A DNA stretch of 64,000 bases from Hydrogenophaga pseudoflava (GTDB taxonomy: Bacteria > Pseudomonadota > Gammaproteobacteria > Burkholderiales > Burkholderiaceae_C): assembly GCF_031020795.1 (NCBI RefSeq), contig NZ_JAVHJP010000001.1, positions 1-64,000 on the forward strand. The letters run 5' to 3'. Positions within the stretch are counted from its first letter, which is position 1; every line of letters begins with the position of its first letter. Position numbers and translations under genes: made by a program. The notes below the pieces were generated by a model. The model was not told the origin of the DNA and searched no databases. It saw only the letters and a list, made by a program, of their open reading frames with translations. This document shows positions 29,501 to 37,635 of this stretch, in pieces.

Positions 29501-31162
29501 TCCAGCGCCATCGCCCACCACAGCAACGTGCAGACCACGGCCTTCTCCCACGTCGCCAGCGGCGCGGGCGCCGGTGAGCTGGCCTCCATCACCTACCCCA
29601 GCGGCTCGGTACTGACCCACCAGTACAGCGCCAGCGGCCGCCTTTCGGGTCTGCTGTGGAACGGTCAGCCGCTGATCGAGAACCTGCAGTTCAACGCCCT
29701 GGGCCAACCGCTGTCCTGGTCCTGGGCCTTTGGCCAATCCTCCGGGTTCAGGCTGCCGGCCTCGCGCCAGTACAACACCGCCGGGCAGCTGACCGCCACC
29801 GAGGTCGCCAGCTTCACCCCGGACGCCACCGGCCGCGTCACGGCGCTCACCCAGAAGCTGCTGCGCCCCAACGGCTCGGGTGGCTGGCTCTCGGAAGACG
29901 TGTCTTTCACCGCCCTCTACAACGCCCTGGGCCAGCTCACCAGCTTCACTGCCACCGGCGCTTCGCCGGTCTTCCAGTGGGGCCACACCTACACCTACGA
30001 CAACAACGCCAACCGCACCGGCGGCACCATCACCGCCAATGGCGCTTCCATGAGTTTCACCAGCGGGGTGCAGAGCTACAGCAACCGCCAGACCGATGCC
30101 GCCGGCATTACCGTGGTGAGCAACGCCGCGGGCGACATCACCAGCCTGCTGGGCAAGACGCTGGCCTACGACACGGCCGGGCGCCTGTCACAGGCCACCG
30201 GCGTTCCGCCCTGCCCCAGCGGGGTGAACTGCTCGGGCCTGCAGACCACCACCAGCCGCTACAACGGCTGGGGCCAGCGCTTCCTGCGCGAGAACGATCT
30301 GGAGCAGAGTGTGTTTTCTTACGGGCTGGAGGGCTTCACGCTGCTGTCGCAGACCACGCGCCGCCTGGCCACGTCCCAGCAGTCCACCACCGAACACATC
30401 TGGCTGCCCACCGCCTCGGGGCCGATGCCGGTGGCGGCGGTGATCGACGGGGTGCACTACGCGGTGCATGCGGATCATCTGAATACGCCTCGGCGCCTGT
30501 CGGACTCCGCCGGCCAGACCAGATGGCAGTGGCCCTACAGCGGCTTTGGCGAGATCGCGCCGCAGAGCACCCCCGCCTCCGGGCAGGCCCCAGTGAGCTT
30601 CGCCCTGCGCTACCCCGGCCAGATTGACGATGGCAACGAGCTGTTCTACAACTGGCACCGGTTCTATGAGCCGCGGGTCGGGCGGTATACCAAGGCTGAT
30701 CCGATTGGGCTTGAGGGTGGGTGGAATCGGTTTGCCTATGTGGGCGGGAATCCGCTGGGATTTGTGGATCCGGAGGGGTTGCAACCGTATACCGGACAAT
30801 TACCTCCACCCGAAATCCCTGGTGGTCCATGGACGCCGGCAGGCCCCGGTCAACAGCCTGGAACGTTTTATGGGCCAAAGCAACCGAATGGACCTCGTAC
30901 TGAATGCCGCTACGTACCCGACGCGCAAAATGGAGGGCCCAAAAATGCACCCAATCCATACTGGAAGACCAAAAATCCCGGGGAACCCTGGAGAAGGTAT
31001 GACACCAATGGTCGCCCCATTACTCCGGAACAGGCCCACCCAGGAAATGCAACGCCCAGAGCACCCATCTCACCCTTAGCGCTGCCACTACGATTTCCGC
31101 TTTATCCTCTCGTATGCCCGCTCTGCAATGTATTGGCACCTCAGCCCCAGCTACCCAATTAA
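26537..31162 (+). CDS. Secreted RHS-repeat protein with variable C-terminal tip
   Basis: The 1541-residue protein has a signal peptide (residues 1-25, ending WPAFA) and a Cys-rich N-terminal region to about residue 150. A DUF6531-type entry follows (LRQEQDMELPGPHSIPLVRT), then an extended series of YD/RHS repeats such as TTFAYNSHGQLVRKTNALGQ. It ends in the RHS core YNWHRFYEPRVGRYTKADPI and FVDPEGL at residue 1415. The last 126 residues are an unrelated tip with YWKTKNPGEPWRRYDTNGRP and the end PLVCPLCNVLAPQP. In polymorphic toxins the tip is the released effector inside an RHS cocoon. I do not recognise this tip. There is no PAAR domain, and the signal peptide implies Sec export. A GGGAGGACAC ribosome site precedes the ATG, and a small AT-rich gene follows after 10 bases. 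Confidence 0.88.
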   Translation: MKALKSFRQFLLFVGICLGHWPAFADDPYACEIVEWQMAPAGTGYMNSVTRGSSPGELCAQVAYEYTTQNCQANGTSTVTYWGKLVPVSGTDFFKCEQWERRQECQSGGMMESVAVTYSIAPTKKCGYAIVPPDPPCEGSSCQCQKPPQDGSGMGNPIMPATAEKLRQEQDMELPGPHSIPLVRTYRSSRVGASTAALRSLDSVMVSSSSTGSGGSSGMSASMAYAEPGHSIIGKGWSINLSSILYFYPSVYAGTVRPYWLGWSSVRLGDGKYRVFAPSSSSADGWTPLGGHKDRLYPLTPGPTTQTSLFAYQPADSDDKYVFAFAPAEEITPGVGYTAYLQQIQHRNGWVTSFEVDPNSPPKEPRPIKVTNHFGHAFSFAYSSTGELASVTQLSPSGQVVGVTTYQYEADNRLGTITLPDGTVQQLHHEDSNNPLWLTGYSKNGQRIDTYRYDERARAVETTRANGADRFLMDYSASTLTAQTGAYNSVNVIDPLGTVRNYGYRIAGKQLVVSAASHPPMDPEAPAVKNRGASGDGLITSETTFRNSSTSWGYDYTRRLPTSISEGSQTRTRAIAWHPTFRLPTQIDETGGKRTTFAYDDKGNLLQKTVTATTGTPVNEVWSWTYNAQGLMATETDPRGSVTTFAYNSHGQLVRKTNALGQVTTYEYSPAGLVSQINEPDGLVRRMTYTPRGWLATSTLSAGGVHLATAYTYTVDGQIRSAALPNGHTITYHYDAALRNTGWSDNRGQSATYTLDPAGNATEEQVRNSGGALALQIRRTISALNRVQSETWGSGVTETYTQDANGRLASVTDALSKTTTYGRDGLDRINRVTDATSRAATITYNAQDAVTQVVDFKYIITNYTRDVQGNARTEATADAGTTATTVDALGLPSRIVDAMGRASAITRDALGRPTLITHTASGGKTLTTALRYDLAGTACDAPGHPSAAIGRLCEMVDQQDGPSGLFTLATTQYQWDSFGRLTRQTQSLSSAIAHHSNVQTTAFSHVASGAGAGELASITYPSGSVLTHQYSASGRLSGLLWNGQPLIENLQFNALGQPLSWSWAFGQSSGFRLPASRQYNTAGQLTATEVASFTPDATGRVTALTQKLLRPNGSGGWLSEDVSFTALYNALGQLTSFTATGASPVFQWGHTYTYDNNANRTGGTITANGASMSFTSGVQSYSNRQTDAAGITVVSNAAGDITSLLGKTLAYDTAGRLSQATGVPPCPSGVNCSGLQTTTSRYNGWGQRFLRENDLEQSVFSYGLEGFTLLSQTTRRLATSQQSTTEHIWLPTASGPMPVAAVIDGVHYAVHADHLNTPRRLSDSAGQTRWQWPYSGFGEIAPQSTPASGQAPVSFALRYPGQIDDGNELFYNWHRFYEPRVGRYTKADPIGLEGGWNRFAYVGGNPLGFVDPEGLQPYTGQLPPPEIPGGPWTPAGPGQQPGTFYGPKQPNGPRTECRYVPDAQNGGPKNAPNPYWKTKNPGEPWRRYDTNGRPITPEQAHPGNATPRAPISPLALPLRFPLYPLVCPLCNVLAPQPQLPN

Positions 31163-31172
31163 AGGCAAATCA

Positions 31173-31541
31173 ATGAATCCTGAGGAAAAAATTCAAAACT
31201 GCCTTTACTACTTCATCGAAAGTGTAAGCACAGCCGCAGCGCAAGCATCACTAGCGATAGATTTAACAGGAGGTGATTATGTGTCTTGGGAGCTAATAAA
31301 TGATCTCGTTGATCATGGAGATGTATTGCTGAGAAGCCCCATATCACCAGCAACCGATCAAGAAAAGGCAAAAATAGCGCATTTTCTTGAGCTCGTTCGA
31401 AAACTACCCACAGATATCCAAGAGTCATCCATCGATACCCTCAATCGTACAGAATGGAGGGAGTGCAGAACCGAGGCAAAAAAACTGCTTGAAGATTTAA
31501 GTCGACTTGTCGGGTTAAACAAAACCTATTTTCAAGCATGA
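31173..31541 (+). CDS. Small AT-rich protein, candidate immunity protein of the RHS tip
   Basis: The 122-residue, mainly helical and acidic protein begins MNPEEKIQNCLYYFIESVST. It has no signal peptide and no motif I recognise. It starts 10 bases after the RHS stop. Base composition is strikingly AT-rich compared with the GC-rich surroundings, which is usual for recently acquired toxin-immunity cassettes. A dedicated immunity role is inferred only from position, size and composition. Immediately downstream begins a displaced RHS end. Confidence 0.6.
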   Translation: MNPEEKIQNCLYYFIESVSTAAAQASLAIDLTGGDYVSWELINDLVDHGDVLLRSPISPATDQEKAKIAHFLELVRKLPTDIQESSIDTLNRTEWRECRTEAKKLLEDLSRLVGLNKTYFQA

Positions 31542-31550
31542 ACTCCCAGG

Positions 31551-32806
31551 GGGGTTCCAAACCGAAGTGCAACGCGCCACTTTCGCCCCCGAGACCACCG
31601 GCCGCATCGGTTCTGTTTCGCAGAAGCTCATGAAGTCCAACGGCGCGGGCGGCTGGGTCTCCGAAGACGTGCCTTTCACCGCCCTCTACAACGCCCTGGG
31701 CCAGCTCACCAGCTTCCAGGCCACCGGCGCTTCTCCGGTCTTCCAGTGGGGCCACACCTACACCTACGACTTCAACGCCAACCGCACCGGCGGCACCATC
31801 ACCGCCAACGGCGCCTCCATGAGCTTCACCAGCGCGCTCAGCAGCAACCGCCTGACCAACGCCGCCGGCATCACCGTGGTGAGCAACGCCGCCGGCGACA
31901 TCACCAGCCTGCTGGGCAAGACGCTGGCCTACGACACGGCCGGGCGCCTCTCGGAGGCCACCGGCGTTCCGCCCTGCCCCAGCGGGGTGAACTGCTCGGG
32001 CCTGCGGACCACCACCAGTCGCTACAACGGCTGGGGCCAGCGCTTCCTGCGCGAGACCGATCTGGAGCAGAGCGTGTTTTCTTACGGGCTGGAGGGCTTC
32101 CCGCTGCTGTCGCAGACCACGCGCCACGTCCCAGCAGTCCACCACCGAACACATCTGGCTGCCCACCGCCTCGGGGCCGATGCCGGTGGCGGCGGTGATC
32201 GACGGGGTGCACTACGCGGTGCATGCGGATCATCTGAATACGCCTCGGCGCCTGTCGGACTCCGCCGGCCAGACCAGATGGCAGTGGCCCTACAGCGGCT
32301 TTGGCGAGATCGCGCCGCAGAGCACCCCCGCCTCCGGGCAGGCCCCAGTGAGCTTCGCCCTGCGCTACCCCGGCCAGATTGACGATGGCAACGAGCTGTT
32401 CTACAACTGGCACCGGTTCTATGAGCCGAGGGTCGGGCGGTATACGAAGGCTGATCCGATTGGGCTTGAGGGTGGGTGGAATCGGTTTGGGTATGTGGGG
32501 GGAAATCCTTTGGGGTTTGTGGATCCGGAGGGGCTTGCTGCCGAGCACACTAAGGGCGCACGTCCCAGTACCGAAAACAAGCATCAAGAAGGACAATCGA
32601 GACGCGCTAGAGATGCAGGCGGGGAACGTGGTGATGCCAGACGCAACTTACCGAGAAAGGCGCCACCCGGATATAAAGGCCCTTGGCCTCCGTTACGCAT
32701 CCCGGGCATTCTTCCATTGGTATGCCCGTTGTGCAATTTTTTAGAACCCCAGCCTCTGCCTGGTCCAGAACTATGCCAATCCGAACCCAATAACGAGGTC
32801 TCATAG
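31551..32806 (+). pseudogene. Displaced RHS C-terminal module with a second tip, frameshifted
   Basis: From about 31551 the DNA repeats the last part of the RHS gene (29800-30781), starting with ACCGAAGTG and the segment FAPETTGRIG. It is in frame until about 32125. There 8 bases present in the parent (around 30360-30369) are missing, the deletion falling between GCC repeats, and the reading frame shifts. The second part (32180-32806 frame) restores the RHS core through YVGGNPLGFVDPEGL. It then carries a different 89-residue tip, rich in Arg/Gly, that ends PLVCPLCNFLEPQP. There is no start signal of its own. This is the usual form of an orphan RHS end left by replacement of the tip, which can be recombined back onto the parent. 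Confidence 0.83.
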
Positions 32807-32807
32807 C

Positions 32808-33278
32808 ATGTCGCTCGAAGTCAAAACCAGGCTAGACAGAGCCTACGAAAGAGCATTTTTGTTCGCCAGCAGAGAAAATCCAGATTTAAAGCGAGCTCGT
32901 AGACTACTGGAAGCCACACACAAACTTGGGCACGCGCAGTCCTCATACGCACTTGCCACTTGGTATTTATTTGGAGTTGGAGGACTACCAAAAAATACTC
33001 GAAAGGCAATCTCCCTATTAAAAACAGCGTGCTCAGCCGATGTAGCCTCCGCCCATTTCGATTTAGCCGTTAGCTACGAAACAGGTAACGGCATAAGAAA
33101 AAATGAGCAATCTGCATTTCGCCACTATTTGGCCGCTGCCATAAATGGAGACAATGAAGCAATCTATGAAGTCGGGCGCTGTTACTTTTATGGAATTGGA
33201 ACACCAATAGACAAAAAAGTAGCTACAATTTGGTTTAAAAAAGCAAAATCTATTGAAAATTCAATATGCAAAAAATAA
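32808..33278 (+). CDS. Sel1-repeat protein, candidate immunity protein of the orphan tip
   Basis: The 156-residue protein is built of Sel1-like TPR repeats: ARRLLEATHKLGHAQSSYAL then LFGVGGLPKNTRKAISLL, DVASAHFDLAVSYETGNGI, and NEAIYEVGRCYFYGIGTPID. It has no signal peptide. It is AT-rich, unlike its neighbours, and starts one base after the stop of the orphan RHS tip, which matches the known association of Sel1 proteins with polymorphic-toxin cassettes as immunity proteins. Pairing with the orphan tip is inferred from adjacency. Confidence 0.78.
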   Translation: MSLEVKTRLDRAYERAFLFASRENPDLKRARRLLEATHKLGHAQSSYALATWYLFGVGGLPKNTRKAISLLKTACSADVASAHFDLAVSYETGNGIRKNEQSAFRHYLAAAINGDNEAIYEVGRCYFYGIGTPIDKKVATIWFKKAKSIENSICKK

Positions 33279-33284
33279 CATCCG

Positions 33285-33432
33285 ACGGCGCGGGCGGCTG
33301 GGCAGGAAAAAGCGCCTTTTAACGCCCTGGGCCAGCCCACCAGCTTCCAGGCCGTGGGCGCCTCGCCGCTCTCCCAGTGGGACCACACCTACACCTACGA
33401 CAGCAACGCCAACCGCACCGGCAGCACCACAA
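33285..33432 (+). pseudogene. Third RHS scrap
   Basis: About 150 bases resemble the RHS segment around 29870-30020 and 31640-31790, including GCGGGCGGCTGGG, AACGCCCTGGGCCAGC, CCAGTGGG and CACACCTACACCTACGAC. Small insertions and deletions break the frame and there is no core end. It follows the Sel1 gene directly. It is best explained as the leftover 5' part of yet another displaced RHS end, and marks a third cassette event. Confidence 0.72.
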
Positions 33433-33456
33433 AACCCGCGCGCTAGCATCATCCGC

Positions 33457-33855
33457 ATGCCCGCCCAAGCCCCCGCTCTCCACCTGATCCAGCAGCGCAT
33501 CCCGCGCCTGATGGCGGTGTACGCGTTTGGCAGCCGGTTGCAGGGCACGGCGAACGCCCACAGCGACTGGGACCTGGCGGTGCTGGTCGAGGGTTATGCC
33601 GACCCTGTGCTGTTGTGGGACACGGCGAGCGAGCTGGCGTCGTTGTTGGGCGCCGAGGTGGACCTCTTGGACTTCCGGGCTGCTTCGACCGTGATGCAGT
33701 ATCAGATCCTCTCCACCGGCGAGTGCTGGTGGGCGCGCGATGCGCAAGCCTCGCTCTACGAAGCGGCGGTGCTCAGCGAGATGACCGAACTCAACGCCGC
33801 CCGTGCGCCGCTGCTGGCCGACATTGCCGCGTCCGGGAGGGTGTATGGCCGATGA
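33457..33855 (+). CDS. mntA: MNT-domain nucleotidyltransferase antitoxin (MntA type)
   Basis: The 132-residue protein is a minimal nucleotidyltransferase with the catalytic motif GS-X10-D-X-D intact (GSRLQGTANAHSDWDLAVLV, about residues 26-45) and a third acidic residue in EVDLLDFRAAS. In HEPN/MNT (type VII) modules such enzymes AMPylate the HepT toxin to silence it. The ATG at 33457 is chosen because the frame upstream runs into RHS debris. It overlaps the next, truncated, gene by 11 bases, the usual coupling to hepT. Confidence 0.85.
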   Translation: MPAQAPALHLIQQRIPRLMAVYAFGSRLQGTANAHSDWDLAVLVEGYADPVLLWDTASELASLLGAEVDLLDFRAASTVMQYQILSTGECWWARDAQASLYEAAVLSEMTELNAARAPLLADIAASGRVYGR

Positions 33856-33952
33856 CGTGCTGATCAACAAGGCGGCCACGATCGAACGCTGCGTGCGGCG
33901 CGCACGGGAAGAGTACGCCGCAGGCCTGAACATTCAGCTCGACGGGCGTTAA
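33845..33952 (+). pseudogene. Truncated HepT-like HEPN toxin remnant
   Basis: An ATG overlapping the mntA stop opens a 35-codon frame: MADDVLINKAATIERCVRRA then REEYA. This is the normal N-terminus of HepT-type HEPN proteins, which are about 130-140 residues long. After residue 25 the similarity ends, and nine unrelated codons lead to a stop. The catalytic R-X4-6-H motif is absent, so the toxin is inactivated and only the antitoxin enzyme remains. Confidence 0.72.
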
Positions 33953-33965
33953 GAAGCCCAGGCGC

Positions 33966-34433
33966 TCACGCCTTCGGCCCCATCCCATACCGCAGCATCC
34001 GCGCCTGCAGCCAGGGCCGCACCACGAACGCCATGAACAGGCCGATGCACAGGCCCAGCGGCAGGGCGCGCACGTAGGCGTGGGCCCACTGGGCCAGGGC
34101 CTCCGCACTCAGGCCCAGGTTGGCGCCGGTGGCCATGCCGGTGGCCAGCGCTTCCATCGACAGGCCCATGAGCAGCGCGAACACGATGCGCTGGCGCAGT
34201 TCGCTGTGGTGGCCCCACCAGCGGCTGACGATGCGCCCGACCTGCACCATGACCAGGCCGCCCAGCGGCAGCATGACCACCACGGCCATGGCGGCGGCCT
34301 TGAGCCAGCGCTGCACGAAGTCGCCGCCGGTGCCGGTCTGCAGCCAGGTCACCAGACCGGTGATGCACAGGGCGATGGTGATGGAGATGAGGAAGACGGG
34401 GTACAGGGCCTGGAATTTGCGAAACGGCGTCAT
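33966..34433 (-). CDS. DUF2798 membrane protein with two tandem modules
   Basis: The 155-residue inner-membrane protein has four predicted helices. It contains two copies of the DUF2798 hairpin: ALYPVFLISITIALCITGLV with LKAAAMAVVVMLPLGGLVMV, and RQRIVFALLMGLSMEALATG with YVRALPLGLCIGLFMAFVVR. Single-module proteins of this family are about 80 residues long, so this is an internal duplication or fusion. Function is unknown. It is preceded by two tandem palindromes (34448-34491) that look like operators, so it is probably inducible. Confidence 0.75.
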   Translation of the reverse strand: MTPFRKFQALYPVFLISITIALCITGLVTWLQTGTGGDFVQRWLKAAAMAVVVMLPLGGLVMVQVGRIVSRWWGHHSELRQRIVFALLMGLSMEALATGMATGANLGLSAEALAQWAHAYVRALPLGLCIGLFMAFVVRPWLQARMLRYGMGPKA

Positions 34434-34447
34434 GGCTGTGGCCTCAT

Positions 34448-34491
34448 GTTGATAGTGTCAACCATTTTGCCACAAGGTTGACTCCATCAAC
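34448..34491. promoter_or_regulatory. Two tandem GTTGA-N5-TCAAC palindromes before the DUF2798 gene
   Basis: GTTGA-tagtg-TCAAC at 34448-34462 and GTTGA-ctcca-TCAAC at 34477-34491 have identical arms and spacing, with centres 29 bp apart. The pattern resembles TetR-family operators overlapping a TTGACA-type promoter. They lie 15 bases upstream of the DUF2798 start on its 5' side. The second overlaps the stop codon of the CYTH-CHAD gene. No TetR gene is nearby, so any regulator would act in trans. Confidence 0.55.
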
Positions 34492-35983
34492 CAATCAGGC
34501 CCGCCAACACCCCTCGCAGAAACGAGGTCAACTTGCCATCGGCCTGCAGCTCCTCCAGCAGGTGCACCGCCTGCCTCAGGTCCCGCTCGGCCCCCACACG
34601 GGTCTGGACTTCGATGGCCGCCCGGGTAAGCCCCTTGGTGCGCCGGGCGGGCAGCAGGTCGCGCAGCATCTCGGCCGCGTAGCGCGCCCGCTTGGCCTGG
34701 ATGCGCGCGCGATGGCTCTGTTCCAGGTTTGCGGGCGCCTGGCGGCTGGCTTTCAGTGCGGCGTCCAGGCGGCGGCGCAGCTTGCGGATGCGCTTGCGCG
34801 CCCAGTGGGCGTCGCCTGCTTCCGCAGGGGTCTGCGCCGTGGCCAACTGGAAGAGTCCTTGTGCCAGCGCCAGCAGGGTCTGGCCGGTTTCCGGCGCGGC
34901 CAGGGCTGCCCGCAACCGTGCGCGCTGCGTCAGGCGCGCTTCGTCGATGCGCTCGAGCGCGAGGTCGGCGATGCGCTGGCGCTCCGCATCGGCATCGACA
35001 AAGGCAGGCAGCCAGCGCCCCAGCGTGTCCACGCGCAGCACGTCCAGATCGCGCATCCGGCCCAGTTCCTGCAGCAGGGGCCGCAGTCCGTCGGCCTCGG
35101 GCCGGCCGGGCAGCCAGGGTGCGAACAGCCGCACCGCGCTGCGCCAGCGCCGCCAGCCGACGCGGGCCTGGTGCACCACCTCGGGGTCGTCCGACACCAG
35201 CGCGCACGCGAGGTTGCGGCTGAAGTGGTCGAAGCAGGCCGCCAGCGCCTGGACGCCCGCCTGCTGCGGCCCGGTGCCAGGCGCGAGGTGCAAGGCCTGG
35301 GCCGGCGACGCTTCGCGCGGCAGCCCCTGCGCCAGCCGGTAGCCGCGCTCGGCTTTGCTCTGGTCGAAGGGCAGCACGGCCACCTCGGACGCGACCTGCT
35401 GGGCCAGATGGAACAGGGCCTCGGACGGCCCCTGCAGCAGCTCGAACTCCAGCTCCAGGATCGGCTCGGAGCGTCCGTTGGCGACGATCTCGCCCACATC
35501 CAGCGCCACCTCGATGGTCGCGCCCTGGTAGCGGTGCAGGGTCCAGACGGTGCGGCGGCAGCGGGTCTCGAAGCACGGGGTCAACTGGCCGAACAGGCGG
35601 CCGTCGGGGTCCAGATCGGCCCAAGGCGTCTCGCGCAACCCAGCCCGATCGAGCCGGCCTGAGGGCTGGCGGCTCTCCCACTCGCCACGGCGGCTCAGAC
35701 CGCCCTGGGAAATGCCCGCCGACTTGAAGGTCTGCACCCATTCGCCGCGCACGGTGGCCGCGCTGGCGTTGGCGCGCCAGGGCGCGTCCGAGATGCAGCG
35801 CAGGCGCAGCGCGTGCCGTTGCTGGCGCAGTTGCTGGTCCGGCGTGTCGAAGTAGACGTTCCACAGCCAGTGCGTGGCCAGCCGCCGCCGCGCCAGCACC
35901 TTCAGCCGGCGCAGCCGCTCTTCGATGGCTGAGGGCTGTGCCCCGGGCAGCAGCAGTTTGAGTTCGGTTTCTGCGTAGGACAT
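34487..35983 (-). CDS. CYTH-CHAD domain protein
   Basis: The 498-residue protein has an N-terminal CYTH domain (about 1-205). It begins MSYAETELKLLLPG with the hallmark E-x-E-x-K-type start, and includes NVYFDTPDQQLRQQRHALRL and a C-terminal acidic strand EPILELEFELLQG. A CHAD helical domain follows (about 225-498) with conserved histidines and arginines such as EVVHQARVGWRRWRSAVRLF. CYTH enzymes of this type are inorganic triphosphatases, and CHAD binds polyphosphate. The start is the ATG at 35983 directly before the CYTH signature. The open frame continues upstream antisense to queG but is not coding there. Confidence 0.87.
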   Translation of the reverse strand: MSYAETELKLLLPGAQPSAIEERLRRLKVLARRRLATHWLWNVYFDTPDQQLRQQRHALRLRCISDAPWRANASAATVRGEWVQTFKSAGISQGGLSRRGEWESRQPSGRLDRAGLRETPWADLDPDGRLFGQLTPCFETRCRRTVWTLHRYQGATIEVALDVGEIVANGRSEPILELEFELLQGPSEALFHLAQQVASEVAVLPFDQSKAERGYRLAQGLPREASPAQALHLAPGTGPQQAGVQALAACFDHFSRNLACALVSDDPEVVHQARVGWRRWRSAVRLFAPWLPGRPEADGLRPLLQELGRMRDLDVLRVDTLGRWLPAFVDADAERQRIADLALERIDEARLTQRARLRAALAAPETGQTLLALAQGLFQLATAQTPAEAGDAHWARKRIRKLRRRLDAALKASRQAPANLEQSHRARIQAKRARYAAEMLRDLLPARRTKGLTRAAIEVQTRVGAERDLRQAVHLLEELQADGKLTSFLRGVLAGLIG

Positions 35984-36015
35984 GCCTCGGGCACCTGAGA
36001 GATCTGATGGACAGC

Positions 36016-37062
<1,047 letters not shown>

Positions 37063-37089
<27 letters not shown>

Positions 37090-37635
37090 CGTCCGCGCAT
37101 TGTAGGAACGCCCTCCCCCGACGGCGCGCGCTGGGACGGGCGCTGGCCGGACGAAGCCGGCACCGCCCACTTCGCGCAGCGCCTGGCCTCCAGCCCAGCC
37201 ATCGCCAACGCCACCCTCACGCTGGCGGGCGACCTGGGCGCGGGCAAGACCACCTTCGTGCGCCACCTGCTGCGGGCGCTGGGCGTGCAGGGCCGCATCA
37301 AGAGCCCGACCTACGCGGTGGTCGAACCGCATCGCGCCGAGGCCGGGCCGCATGGGCCGCTCAACGCCTGGCACTTCGACTTCTACCGCTTCGGCGACCC
37401 GCGCGAGTGGGAAGACGCCGGTTTCCGGGAACTGTTTGCGAGCACCGGCCTCAAGCTGGTCGAGTGGCCCGAGCGCGCCGCGGGCCTGATGGCCGCGGTG
37501 GACGCGGCGCTGACCATCGGACCGGAGGAAGCGCCCGACAACGAGGGAGACTTCACCGACGGCCCGCGCCAGGTGACCCTGGAGGCCTTCACCGATACCG
37601 GCCGGCGGCTGCTGGCCGCCCTGAACAACGCATGA
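37063..37635 (+). CDS. tsaE: tRNA threonylcarbamoyladenosine biosynthesis ATPase TsaE
   Basis: TsaE is the small P-loop ATPase of the t6A synthesis complex. The protein shows LTLAGDLGAGKTTFVRHLLR (Walker A), IKSPTYAVVEPH and FDFYRFGDPREWEDAGFRE, the conserved TsaE motifs, then LKLVEWPERA. The start is unresolved. No ATG precedes the conserved region, and in-frame TTG codons at 37015 and 37063 and an ATT at 37099 are the only options. I report 37063, which places the first codons opposite the 5' end of queG. The stop overlaps the amidase start (ATGA). A C-terminal extension beyond the family core is present. Confidence 0.88.

Noticed and set aside
33253..33456. A longer MntA protein starting near 33253
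   Set aside because: The upstream codons are RHS debris in another frame. The catalytic motif lies soon after the ATG at 33457, as expected for this family.
26429..33965. Insertion sequence or prophage around the RHS island
   Set aside because: I found no transposase, integrase or terminal inverted repeats. The AT-rich pieces are explained by toxin-immunity cassettes.
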